64,000 nt of DNA from Streptomyces sp. NBC_01803 (GTDB lineage Bacteria > Actinomycetota > Actinomycetes > Streptomycetales > Streptomycetaceae): contig NZ_CP109073.1 in assembly GCF_035917415.1 (NCBI RefSeq), forward strand, positions 5,140,001-5,204,000. Reading direction: 5' to 3'. Below, piece by piece: positions 49,061-57,584 of the stretch. The notes beneath the pieces are model-generated. The model was not told where the DNA came from and did not search any database. It saw only the letters and a program-made list of their open reading frames with translations. The translations under genes were made by a program, and so were the position numbers. Every line of letters starts with the position of its first letter. Position 1 is the stretch's first letter.

Positions 49061-50401
49061 GTGGAGTACCCACCCTCTCCAGGGGAGTTGCCACGTGCTT
49101 TGCTTGCTGACGCACGTGTGTGCGACGCTTTGAAGCGGCGAGACTTCACCACGGTGTTCGCCATCGCCCACAGCATTGGGATGAGTTACAACAAGCTTGC
49201 TGAGGCTGTCGATATCAGTGCAGAGCGAATCAGTCAGATCGCCAAAGGGAAGAGGAGGGTCACCTCGCTTGAGGTGATCGAGCGAATCGCCGACGGGTTG
49301 CGCATTCCCGGCGAGCGGCTCGGCCTGGCTGCGCGCCCGTGGGAGAAAGCGGCCTCCTCGCCCTCCTCGCTCAAGGAGAGAAAAGATGTCGAAGAGGATT
49401 CCGAGGACCCCATGAAACGCCGCTTGCTGCTGTGTGGTGCACTGGCTACGGGAGTCACGGCGCCGACCGCCGCTGCGCTGACTGCGGCTCGTCGTGATCT
49501 TGATTCAGCTTTCACTGACCGTTCCACACCGGACTTGTCCTATTGGGAATCGACCGTGGAACGGTACGGATATGGCTACAGTGGGCGGGCTCCCGGCGAC
49601 GTCCTGGCTGATTTGCTTGGTGATTTCCTCGAAATGAAACCCTTGCTGGACACGACGCAAAGTGTCGCTTCCCGAACGCGGTTGTCTCATGTGACCGGTC
49701 AGATGGTCGGCATGGCCGCCATCGTCCTTCATGATCTGGGCGACCATCGTGAGAGCGCGCGTTGGTTTCATACAGCAGGGCGGGCGGCCGAGGAGAGCGG
49801 GGACTCCGTTCTGCATGCCTGGGTGCTGGGACGAGAGGCCATGGTTCCGCTGAATTTCGGTGCCCCGGCGGTCGCTCAGCGTGTGGCCGGGCGTGCCCGG
49901 AGCCTTGCAGGGGAGAAGCCCACCGCCGCGAAGGCGCTTGCGTGCGCGGTCGCGGCGCGTGCGTTCGCCGCGAATGGCAACAGGGAAGAAGCGCTGTCGG
50001 CGGTCGCGGAGGCCGAGCGGGTCATGGAGATACTGCCGTCGGATCAGAGCATCGACACGTGGTTCGGCTATCCGAGACAGAAGCATCATGTGCATCTGTC
50101 CCAGGCGTTGACGCTGTTGGGGGAAACGAGTCGGGCGTACGACCAGCAGCAGCGCGCCCTTGAGCTGTCGCGGCGCCCCAGTGTGATGACGCGGGCGCTG
50201 ATCTCCATCGACCGGGCGACGTGCCTCGCTCACGACGGGGAACTTCCTGAGGCCGCTGACGTCGCGGCCCAGGCATACGGCGAACTGCCCGCCTCCTACC
50301 GCAGCGGACTTCCGCGCGCGCGGGCGATGTCGGTCTACGACCGTGTGCGGGCGGTGCCGGAGGCAGAGCGTCTTCGGGACGCGCTGGCGGTGGTGACGTG
50401 A
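49061..50401 (+). CDS. XRE-family regulator with TPR-like C terminus
   Basis: The 446-aa protein has an N-terminal helix-turn-helix (~25-95: TTVFAIAHSIGMSYNKLAE then DISAERISQIAKGKR), a short Tat-like segment in the middle (MKRRLLLCGALATGVTAPT, ~118-140) and a long helical TPR-like C terminus typical of Streptomyces XRE regulators. Only the C-terminal part is likely to bind ligand or partner. GTG at 49061 has aaggagg 4 nt upstream; ATG at 49028 is possible. Its divergent neighbour is the HATPase gene. Confidence 0.8.
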   Translation: MEYPPSPGELPRALLADARVCDALKRRDFTTVFAIAHSIGMSYNKLAEAVDISAERISQIAKGKRRVTSLEVIERIADGLRIPGERLGLAARPWEKAASSPSSLKERKDVEEDSEDPMKRRLLLCGALATGVTAPTAAALTAARRDLDSAFTDRSTPDLSYWESTVERYGYGYSGRAPGDVLADLLGDFLEMKPLLDTTQSVASRTRLSHVTGQMVGMAAIVLHDLGDHRESARWFHTAGRAAEESGDSVLHAWVLGREAMVPLNFGAPAVAQRVAGRARSLAGEKPTAAKALACAVAARAFAANGNREEALSAVAEAERVMEILPSDQSIDTWFGYPRQKHHVHLSQALTLLGETSRAYDQQQRALELSRRPSVMTRALISIDRATCLAHDGELPEAADVAAQAYGELPASYRSGLPRARAMSVYDRVRAVPEAERLRDALAVVT

Positions 50402-50454
50402 GCCGTGCCATGGACGGCACACGCATGTCCGGGACTCGGTGACATCCCCGGATC

Positions 50455-50793
50455 GGGCGCCGTTACCTGACCGCCGCCAGCAACGAGGACGTGACCGCCG
50501 ACCAGGTCGCGGACGCGCATCCGGCCGTGGCCGCCGGGATCCGGGCGATCGTGGGGGAGTACGAGAGCGGGGACTCGCTGGAGGTGCTGGTCGCTCATGA
50601 CGCGGACAGGCTGGAGTGCATGCTGCAAGGACTGGAGTATCTGGAGCAGGGATACCGCAACGCCCGGGAATGGGTGGACAGTACGCGGGCGAAGCTGAAG
50701 ACGCCCTCCGCGATCGCGCTGGCCGACGCGGCCCAGGACATGTCCTCGGCGGAGTGGCAGCGCACCTACCTGCGCCAGCCCGGTCAGGGGTGA
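50455..50793 (+). pseudogene. truncated HD-domain hydrolase relic
   Basis: The frame continues upstream of the GTG at 50491 as GARYLTAASNEDVTADQV, and downstream as AAGIRAIVGEYESGDSLEV and LVAHDADRLECMLQGLEYL. This matches the C-terminal third of YfbR/5'-nucleotidase-like HD-domain proteins, including the late Asp of the HD site (HDAD), but the metal-binding HD motif of the N terminus is absent and upstream bases are not coding. A 100-aa protein could still be made from GTG 50491, but it should lack hydrolase activity. Confidence 0.65.
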
Positions 50794-51447
50794 TCAGGCC
50801 GAGGCCAGCAGGTCGGGGAGCTTGCGCATGTCGTCGAAGATCACCGTGCCGGGGCCCGTCAGCCATTCCACCGGGGTGAGGCCGCCCGCGTAGCCGAAGG
50901 AGCGCATGCCCGCGGCGCGGGCCGCCTGTATGCCGTACTGGCTGTCCTCGATCACCGCGCAGCGCTCCGGGGCGACGCCCATGCGGTCGGCCGCGTGCAG
51001 GAACAGGTCGGGGGCGGGCTTGCCGTGTTCCACCTCGCTCGCGCTGAAGATCCGGCCCGCGAACCGGTCGTACAGGCCGGTGCGGGAGAGCGTGCGGCGC
51101 ATCTTCGTGTGACTGCCGCTGGAGGCGATGCAGTGCGGGACCGTGATCGCGTCCAGCGCCTCGCTGATGCCATCGACCTCGGCCAGCTCGGAGTCGATCG
51201 CCGCCGCCAGGCGTTCCTGGTACCACCCGCCCCAGCGGGCCGCCGTCTCCTCGCCCAGGCGCTCGGCGATCTGGGCCAGCACCGCGCGTTCGGAGCGGCC
51301 GAGGAAGCGGTCCACGATCTCGCCCTCGGTGAGCGGCCAGCCCAGCTCGGCGCCCAGCTCGACGCAGATGCGCAGCGCGAGATGCTCGCTGTCGACCAGC
51401 ACGCCGTCACAGTCGAAGATGACCAGGTCAATGGGGAGAGCAGTCAC
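50794..51447 (-). CDS. HAD-IA phosphatase (phosphoglucomutase-like)
   Basis: This 217-aa protein has the HAD motifs: nucleophile DCDGVLVDSE, a cap domain, motif II IASSGSHTKMRR, the Lys of HGKPAPDLF and motif IV EDSQYGIQAARAAGM. It belongs to the beta-phosphoglucomutase/phosphatase branch; which sugar phosphate it uses is unknown. The GTG at 51447 has TAGGCT 6 nt upstream on the coding strand (leaderless). Its start is only 22 bp from that of the divergent kinase. Confidence 0.9.
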   Translation of the reverse strand: MTALPIDLVIFDCDGVLVDSEHLALRICVELGAELGWPLTEGEIVDRFLGRSERAVLAQIAERLGEETAARWGGWYQERLAAAIDSELAEVDGISEALDAITVPHCIASSGSHTKMRRTLSRTGLYDRFAGRIFSASEVEHGKPAPDLFLHAADRMGVAPERCAVIEDSQYGIQAARAAGMRSFGYAGGLTPVEWLTGPGTVIFDDMRKLPDLLASA

Positions 51448-51453
51448 TCCGGC

Positions 51454-51463
51454 AGCCTAACCT
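51454..51463. promoter_or_regulatory. overlapping divergent leaderless -10 elements
   Basis: On the minus strand TAGGCT (plus 51454-51459) lies 6 nt from the GTG at 51447; on the plus strand TAACCT (51458-51463) lies 6 nt from the ATG at 51470. The two hexamers share the bases TA at 51458-51459, so RNA polymerase could not melt both at once. Confidence 0.6.
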
Positions 51464-51469
51464 GTCGAG

Positions 51470-52021
51470 ATGACGACAAAGGGAGGGATCATCGTGCTGT
51501 CCGGGCCGCCGGGGGTCGGCAAGTCGACGGTGGCGCGGCTGCTTGCGGACGGGGGGAAGCTCGGGGACGCCGTCGTACGTCTGCACACCGACGACTTCTG
51601 GGGCTTCATCCGGCGCGGGGCCGTGCCGCCGTTCCTGCCGGAGGCGCGGCGGCAGAACGCGACCGTCGTCGGAGTCATCGCCGGGGCGGCGGTCGGTTAC
51701 GCGGCCGGGGGCTACGAGGTGGTCGTGGACGGAGTCGTCGGGCCGTGGTTCGTCGACGTGTACCGGGAGGCGGCACGGGCGGCCGGGGTGGCGGCGCACT
51801 ACGCGGTGCTGCGCCCGGACGAGCGCACGACGCTGGAGCGCGGCACCACCCGCACCGATCACCCTCTGACCGACCCCGGCCCGATCCGGGCGATGTACGC
51901 GCAGTTCACCGATCTCGGCCCCTACGAGCCGCACGCCCTGGACACCACCGGCCTCACCGCGGAGGAGTCGGCGGAGGCGATGCGGGAGGCCCTGGAGGCG
52001 GGGCATCTGCGGCTGGCGTAG
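51470..52021 (+). CDS. P-loop small-molecule kinase
   Basis: The 183-aa protein has the Walker A SGPPGVGKSTVARLLAD at ~11 and a basic residue pattern consistent with an AAA_33/gluconate-kinase-like phosphotransferase (LHTDDFWGFIRRGAVPPF, VVDGVVGPWFVD). The acceptor is unknown. It starts 22 bp from the divergent HAD gene and shares a promoter region with it, hinting that kinase and phosphatase may act on related substrates; that is inference. Confidence 0.8.
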   Translation: MTTKGGIIVLSGPPGVGKSTVARLLADGGKLGDAVVRLHTDDFWGFIRRGAVPPFLPEARRQNATVVGVIAGAAVGYAAGGYEVVVDGVVGPWFVDVYREAARAAGVAAHYAVLRPDERTTLERGTTRTDHPLTDPGPIRAMYAQFTDLGPYEPHALDTTGLTAEESAEAMREALEAGHLRLA

Positions 52022-52092
52022 CCGGCTGTTTTCGGTCAGTCGGGGCGGGGGGCGTCAGACAGAGCCGGGGTGACCTGCCAGTTCGTCATGTT

Positions 52093-52122
52093 CGGACATA
52101 TGTTCGATGGCTGGTTTATGGT
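52093..52122 (+). promoter_or_regulatory. LexA-box-like palindrome overlapping the dnaE2 promoter
   Basis: cggacatatgttcg (52093-52106) matches the Gram-positive/actinobacterial SOS box pattern CGAAC-N4-GTTCG at all but one position and is symmetric over 16 bases. A TATGGT -10 (52117-52122) lies 18 bp after CGGACA (52093-52098), so the palindrome covers the -35 region. A LexA repressor bound here would block transcription of dnaE2 and the following imuB-like gene. Confidence 0.7.
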
Positions 52123-52176
52123 GGGACCGGACATCGGGGAGACAGGGGGGCCGGACGTGACAGGAGGTGCGGAAGG

Positions 52177-55100
52177 GTGGACTTCGCGCATCTGCACGTC
52201 GCGTCCGGGTTCTCCATGCGGTACGGCGCCTCCCACCCCGAGCGGCTGGCCGAGCGGGCCGGTGAGCGGGGCATGAGCGCCGTGGCGCTGACCGACCGGG
52301 ACACCCTCGCCGGGGCCGTCCGGTTCGCCAAGGCGTGCGCGCGGACCGGGGTGCGTTCGGTATACGGGGTCGAACTGGCCGTCGGGCCACGGGGTGCGGG
52401 AAGCGGAAGGCGGCGCGGGAGGACTCCGGTCCGGGGCGGTGCCTTCGTCGACGAGTCCGCGTCCCGGGCCGTCTTCCTGGCCAGGGACGGCGCGGCGGGC
52501 TGGGCGCGGCTGTGCCGGCTGGTCACCGCCGCCCACGCGGACGGGGGAGGGCGGCCCGTGCTGCCGTGGGCCGAGCCGGCCCGGGACGGGCTCGACGGGC
52601 TCGTCGTGCTGCTCGGCCCCGGCACCGAGCCCGGCCGGGCGCTGGCGGCGGGCCGGCCGGATCTGGCGGCCCGGCTGCTCGCCCCCTGGCGGGACCTCTG
52701 CGGCGACGCGCTGCGGCTGGAGGTCGACGCGAGCGGTCCGCTGCGGACCGCCGCCCGCACCCTGGGCCTGGCCCTCGAACAGGGCGTCGAGCCCGTGCTC
52801 ACCAACGCGGTGCGCTACGCCGACCCCGGCCAGGGCCCGGTCGCGGACGTGCTGGACGCGGCCCGGCGGCTCGTTCCCATCGATCCGCGCGGCCCGCTGG
52901 ACAACGGCGAACGCTGGCTGAAGGACCCGGCCGCGATGGCCGGGGCGGCGGCCCGGATCGCCGAGGCCGCCGGGCACGGGCGGTCCGCCGCGCACCGGCT
53001 GCTCGTCGGCACCGAGGAGACGGCGGCGGCCTGCCAGGTCGATCCGGCGCGCGATCTGGGCATCGGCGGCGTCCACTTCCCCGAGCCGCACCTGGCCGAC
53101 ACGGCGGGCCGGACGGCGCGGCGCGCCCTGCGCTCCCGCTGCGCGGCGGGCATGGTGGTCCGCCGCTACGAGCGGGACGCGGCGCGCTGGCGGCGTCTGG
53201 AGGAGGAGCTGTGGGTCATCGAACGGCTCGGCTTCGCCTCCTACTTCCTGACCGTCGCCCGGGTCGTCGACGACATCCGCGCCCTGGGCGTCCGGGTCTC
53301 GGCCCGCGGCTCGGGGGCGGGCTCGCTGGTCAACCATCTGCTCGGCGTCGCCCACGCCGACCCCGTCGAGCACGGCCTGCTGATGGAACGCTTCCTCTCC
53401 CCGCGCCGCGGCGTCCTGCCCGACATCGACGTGGACGTGGAGTCCGCCCGCCGGCTCGACGTGTACCGGGCGATCTTCGAGCGCTTCGGCGAGGAACGGG
53501 TCGCCACCCTCGCCATGCCCGAGACCTACCGGGTGCGGCACGCGATCCGCGACGTCGGCCTCGCGCTGGGCCTCGACCCGGCCGAGACCGGGCGGCTGGC
53601 CAAGGCGTTCCCGCACATCAGGGCCGCCGACGCGCGCGCCGCGCTGAGGGAGCTGCCGGAACTGCGCGGCCTCGACCCGGACGCGCACGGCGGCCCCCGG
53701 ATGTGGGAGCTGGTCGAGGCCCTGGACGGGCTGCCGCGCGCGGTCGCCATGCACCCGTGCGGCGTCCTGCTCTCCGACGCCTCCCTGCGCGCCCGCACCC
53801 CCGTGGTGCCGAGCAGCGGCGAGGGCTTCGCCATGTCGCAGTTCGACAAGGAGGACGTGGAGGACCTCGGGCTGCTCAAGCTCGACGTGCTCGGGGTGCG
53901 GATGCAGTCCGCCATGGCGCACGCGGTGGGCGAGGTGGAGCGGGCCACCGGGGAACGGATCGACCTGGACGCCGCGTTCACCCCGTCGTCCGGCGGGCCC
54001 CGGGACGAGCGGACCTACGCGCTGATCCGCTCGACCGAGACGCTCGGCTGCTTCCAGATCGAGTCACCGGGCCAGCGGGACCTGGTCGGCCGGCTCCAGC
54101 CGGCCACGTTCCACGACCTGGTGGTCGACATATCGCTCTTCCGGCCGGGGCCGGTCGGCGCGGACATGGTGCGGCCGTTCATCGAGGCCAGGCACGGCAG
54201 GCGGACCGCGCGCTATCCGCACCCGGACCTGGAGCCGGTGCTGCGCGAGACCCACGGCGTGGTGATCTTCCACGAGCAAGTCATCCGGATCATCGCCAAG
54301 CTGACCGGCTGCGACCGCGCGCTGGCCGACGAGGCCAGACGGGCCCTGTCGGACCGGGAACGGCTGGGGCGGGTGCGCGCCTGGTTCACCGAGGAGGCGT
54401 CCAGCCGCTACGCGCCGGAAGTCGTCGCCCGCACCTGGGAGATCGTGGAGTCGTTCGGCAGCTTCGGGTTCTGCAAGGCGCACGCCGTCGCCTTCGCCGT
54501 GCCGACGTACCAGTCCGCCTGGCTCAAGGCGCACCGCCCGGCCGCCTTCTTCGCCGGGCTGCTCACGCACGACCCCGGCATGTACCCCAAACGGCTGCTG
54601 CTCGCGGACGCGCGGCGGCGCGGGGTGCCGGTGTTGCCCTTGGACGTGAACCGGTCCGACGCCGCCTATCGAATCGAACTGGAGTCTGAATCGGGGAGGT
54701 GGGGGATACGACTCGCCCTCGGGGAGGTCCACGGCATCACCGAGGCCGAGGCGGAACGGATCGCCGCCGGGCGCCCGTACGCCTCCCTCACCGACCTGAT
54801 GACCCGCGCCGCCCCCTCCCGCCCCGTCGCGGAACGGCTCGCCAAGGTCGGCGCCCTGGACGCCTTCGGCGGCAACCGCCGCGACCTGCTCCTGCACATC
54901 GCGGAGCTGCACCGGCAGCGGCGCGCCGCCCCGGGACCCGGCCCGGCCGGACCCCAGCTCCCGCTCGCGGACGGCGAGGAGACCGCCCCCGCCGGGCTGC
55001 CCGACCTGGCCGAGGGGGAACGGCTCGACGCGGAGCTGAAGGTGCTGGGCATGGAGACCACCGGCCACCTCATGGCGGGCCACCGGGCGTTCCTCGCCGA

Positions 55101-55692
55101 GTTGGGCGCCCTCTCCGCCCGTCGTCTGCGCGAGGCCCGGCACGGCGAGACCGTGCTGGTCGCCGGCGCCAAGGTCGCCACCCAGACCCCGCCGATCCGG
55201 TCCGGCAGGCGCGTCATCTTCGCCACCCTGGACGACACCTCGGGCCTGGTCGACCTGGCGTTCTTCGAGGACAGCCACGCCGCCTGCGCCCACACCGTCT
55301 TCCACTCCTGGCTGCTGCTGGTGCGCGGCACGGTCCAGCGGCGCGGACCGCGCACGCTGAGCGTCGTCGGCCAGGTCGCCTGGGATCTCGCGGAGCTGGC
55401 CGAACTGCGCCGCACGGGCGGGCTCGACGCGGTCGCGGAACGGCTCGCCGGGACCGAGGAGGGCGGGGACGGGGCCGGAGGGGCCGAGGAGGAGGAAGAG
55501 GGGGGAGACGAGTCGACTGGTCGACCGGACGGTGAGGGAGACGAAGGAGGCGAAGGAGAGGAAGAGGTGAATCGGCGGATCGAGTTGTCCACCGGCTACA
55601 CCCTGCACCCCTGGGCCGACCTGAGGCCCGCGGGCGACTCCGCCAAGGCGCCGCGCAAGCTGTGGCACGCCAGCCCGGGGAGCGCGGGATGA
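52177..55692 (+). CDS. dnaE2: error-prone DNA polymerase DnaE2
   Basis: DnaE2 (ImuC) is the translesion alpha subunit induced by DNA damage. The 1171-aa protein opens with a PHP domain (DFAHLHVASGFSMRYGASH) and has the polymerase catalytic Asp residues in LPDIDVDVE (Asp416, 418, 420) and the palm segments SARGSGAGSLVNHLLGV and VVIFHEQVIRIIAKLTGCD. GTG at 52177 follows aggaggtgcggaagg. An acidic, glycine-rich insert (EEEEEGGDESTGRP, ~1105-1130) interrupts the C terminus before ELSTGYTLHPWADLRPAGD. The stop overlaps the next gene (ATGA). Confidence 0.94.
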   Translation: MDFAHLHVASGFSMRYGASHPERLAERAGERGMSAVALTDRDTLAGAVRFAKACARTGVRSVYGVELAVGPRGAGSGRRRGRTPVRGGAFVDESASRAVFLARDGAAGWARLCRLVTAAHADGGGRPVLPWAEPARDGLDGLVVLLGPGTEPGRALAAGRPDLAARLLAPWRDLCGDALRLEVDASGPLRTAARTLGLALEQGVEPVLTNAVRYADPGQGPVADVLDAARRLVPIDPRGPLDNGERWLKDPAAMAGAAARIAEAAGHGRSAAHRLLVGTEETAAACQVDPARDLGIGGVHFPEPHLADTAGRTARRALRSRCAAGMVVRRYERDAARWRRLEEELWVIERLGFASYFLTVARVVDDIRALGVRVSARGSGAGSLVNHLLGVAHADPVEHGLLMERFLSPRRGVLPDIDVDVESARRLDVYRAIFERFGEERVATLAMPETYRVRHAIRDVGLALGLDPAETGRLAKAFPHIRAADARAALRELPELRGLDPDAHGGPRMWELVEALDGLPRAVAMHPCGVLLSDASLRARTPVVPSSGEGFAMSQFDKEDVEDLGLLKLDVLGVRMQSAMAHAVGEVERATGERIDLDAAFTPSSGGPRDERTYALIRSTETLGCFQIESPGQRDLVGRLQPATFHDLVVDISLFRPGPVGADMVRPFIEARHGRRTARYPHPDLEPVLRETHGVVIFHEQVIRIIAKLTGCDRALADEARRALSDRERLGRVRAWFTEEASSRYAPEVVARTWEIVESFGSFGFCKAHAVAFAVPTYQSAWLKAHRPAAFFAGLLTHDPGMYPKRLLLADARRRGVPVLPLDVNRSDAAYRIELESESGRWGIRLALGEVHGITEAEAERIAAGRPYASLTDLMTRAAPSRPVAERLAKVGALDAFGGNRRDLLLHIAELHRQRRAAPGPGPAGPQLPLADGEETAPAGLPDLAEGERLDAELKVLGMETTGHLMAGHRAFLAELGALSARRLREARHGETVLVAGAKVATQTPPIRSGRRVIFATLDDTSGLVDLAFFEDSHAACAHTVFHSWLLLVRGTVQRRGPRTLSVVGQVAWDLAELAELRRTGGLDAVAERLAGTEEGGDGAGGAEEEEEGGDESTGRPDGEGDEGGEGEEEVNRRIELSTGYTLHPWADLRPAGDSAKAPRKLWHASPGSAG

Positions 55693-57008
55693 GCGGTGGG
55701 GACAGGGGGGACGGACGGCGGGTGCTGTATGTGCGGCTCCTGGAGGAGATGGGTGGTGCCGCGGGGCCCGCGGGCCGGGCGGGCCGGGCGGAGCCCGGGG
55801 AGGGACGTGCCCATCGCGAGGTGCGCGGGGAGCGGGAGGGTCGGGTCGGGTGTGGGAACTCCGAGCATCTCGCGGGTGTCGCCGGGGGCGGGGAGGATCC
55901 GGACGGCGCGGACCTCGTCCCGGACTTCGAGGGTGTCGCGGTGGGCACGGGCAGCGCGGCGTGCCGGGCCGGGGGCGGGGAGGATCCGGACGGCGCGGAT
56001 CCTCCGGGCCGGGCGCGGCGCGTGCGTGGTCCCGCGGCCGAGCCCGGGGCCGGGGCGGGGGACGTGGGGGGTGGCGTGGCGGGGATGCTGGCGCGGTTGC
56101 TGGAGGAGATCACGCCCGTCGTCCAGCCGCTTCCGCCCGATGCCGCGCTCGCCGATGTCCGGGGCGCGCTGCGGTACTTCGGGCGTGACGCCGCCCGGCT
56201 GGCCCGGCTGGTCCGGGTCAGGGCGCTCGCCCTGCACGGCACCGACTGCGTCATCGGCGTCGCCGCCAACCCCCTGCTCGCGCGGATGGCCGCCGAGGCG
56301 CGCGGCGGTCCCGGTGTGGCCGAGGTGCCCGACGAACCGGCGGCCGTCGCCGCGTTCCTCACCGACCGGCCCGCCGCCGCCCTGACCGGTCTCGAAGCCC
56401 ATGCCGTCCGCGCGCTGTGCTTTTACGGCCTGGACACGGTCGGCCGGATCGCCGCCGCGCCGCCCGCCACTCTGCAACGTGTCCTCGGCGCCTCCGCCGC
56501 CCGCCGCGCTCGTGCCCTCGCCCACGGCGTCGACCCGACCCCCGTCACCCCGGGCGCGCCGCCGCGCTCGCTCACGGCCGAGCACCGGTTCGGCCACGAC
56601 GAACTCGACGCGGCCATGCGCCGCCGCGCCCTGCTCACCCTCGCCGACGAGCTCGGTTACCGGCTGCGCGGCGCGGGGCAGACCGCCCGTGCCCTCACCC
56701 TGACCGTCCGCTACGCCGACCGGTCCGCCACCACCCGCAGCCGCAGGCTCCCCGAACCGACCGCGCACACCCCGGCGTTGACCGGCACGGCCTACGCCCT
56801 GCACGACGCGCTCGGCCTCCAGCGGGCCCGGGTGAGGGCGGTCGCACTGCGCGCCGGGGAGCTGACCGACGCGGCGCGCGCCACCCGGCAGCTCTCGCTC
56901 GACCCGGGCGACGAACGCCGCCGCCGCGCGGAGGTCGCGGCCGACCGCGCCCGCCGCCGCTTCGGCCCCGGCGCGGTCGGCCCGGCGGGAAACCTGGACG
57001 CGGCGTGA
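55689..57008 (+). CDS. ImuB-like inactive Y-family polymerase
   Basis: The 439-aa protein follows dnaE2 with an ATGA overlap and resembles ImuB, the non-catalytic Y-family subunit of the ImuA-ImuB-DnaE2 mutasome. The conserved part starts at ~131 (LARLLEEITPVVQPLPPDA) and includes DVRGALRYFGRDAARLARL, ALTGLEAHAVRALCFYGLD and RFGHDELDAAMRRRALLTL. The N-terminal catalytic Asp motif of active Y-family polymerases is absent. Residues ~20-128 are a Gly/Glu/Pro-rich insert coded by direct repeats. No imuA gene is present. Confidence 0.85.
   Translation: MSGGDRGDGRRVLYVRLLEEMGGAAGPAGRAGRAEPGEGRAHREVRGEREGRVGCGNSEHLAGVAGGGEDPDGADLVPDFEGVAVGTGSAACRAGGGEDPDGADPPGRARRVRGPAAEPGAGAGDVGGGVAGMLARLLEEITPVVQPLPPDAALADVRGALRYFGRDAARLARLVRVRALALHGTDCVIGVAANPLLARMAAEARGGPGVAEVPDEPAAVAAFLTDRPAAALTGLEAHAVRALCFYGLDTVGRIAAAPPATLQRVLGASAARRARALAHGVDPTPVTPGAPPRSLTAEHRFGHDELDAAMRRRALLTLADELGYRLRGAGQTARALTLTVRYADRSATTRSRRLPEPTAHTPALTGTAYALHDALGLQRARVRAVALRAGELTDAARATRQLSLDPGDERRRRAEVAADRARRRFGPGAVGPAGNLDAA
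55881..55999 (+). repeat. 32-bp direct repeat in the imuB-like insert
   Basis: gccgggggcggggaggatcc...cggcgcgga occurs at 55881-55912 and 55968-55999, 87 bp (29 codons) apart. Both copies code Ala-Gly-Gly-Gly-Glu-Asp-Pro-Asp-Gly-Ala-Asp in the same frame. Confidence 0.93.
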
Positions 57009-57046
57009 GAGGTGCCCGCCCCGGGGGCGGGCCGGGGCCGGGCGTT

Positions 57047-57584
57047 GTGGCGGGAGTGGAGACCGTCGCGCGGGTCGCCGACCGCCAGCGGTCCGTCCGG
57101 GAGCTGGACGAGCGCGAGATGGCGGCCTGGACCGCGTTTCTTGAGGCGAGCCACCGGGTCTTCCGGAGCGTCGAACAGCAGCTCAAGCAGGAGGCCGGAC
57201 TCTCGCACGCCGGTACGAGATCCTGGTCAAGCTCGCGGCGGCGGGCGACGCCGGGCTGCGGATGACCGAGCTGGCCGAGTCCCTGATCACGTCCAGGAGC
57301 GGACTGACCTACCGGATCGGCCAGGTGGAGAAGCGCGGCCTGGTCACCCGCGACGCCTGCGCCACCGACGTCCGGGCGTCACCGCCCACCTGACGGAGGC
57401 GGGCGTCCGACGCCCTGCGCGAGGCCGCGCCCGGCCACATCGCGCGGGTTCGCGAGGCCCTGATCGACGTTCTGGACCGGGACCAGCTCGCGGCCCTGAC
57501 CGAGGCCCTCGCCGAGTCCCTGACCGAGTCCCTGACCGAGGTCGGCGCCCGCCTGAGCGAGGCTCGGGCGCGCCTGACGCTCAC
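57047..57584 (+). pseudogene. MarR-family regulator relic with several frameshifts
   Basis: The first frame codes RELDEREMAAWTAFLEASHR and SVEQQLKQEAGLSHA, then a shift restores YEILVKLAAAGDAGLRMTEL and AESLITSRSGLTYRIGQVE, KRGLVTRDACATD, then two further shifts give VTAHLTEAGV and DALREAAPGHIARVREALI. These pieces together reproduce a full MarR winged-helix regulator. At least three indels make it non-functional. A 12-bp repeat (gagtccctgacc twice, 57514-57537) is near the end. Confidence 0.8.

Noticed and set aside
50995..52176. N-terminal extension of dnaE2 far upstream
   Set aside because: The frame is open by chance across the HAD and kinase genes; the PHP domain begins at 52177 behind a clear aggagg site and promoter.
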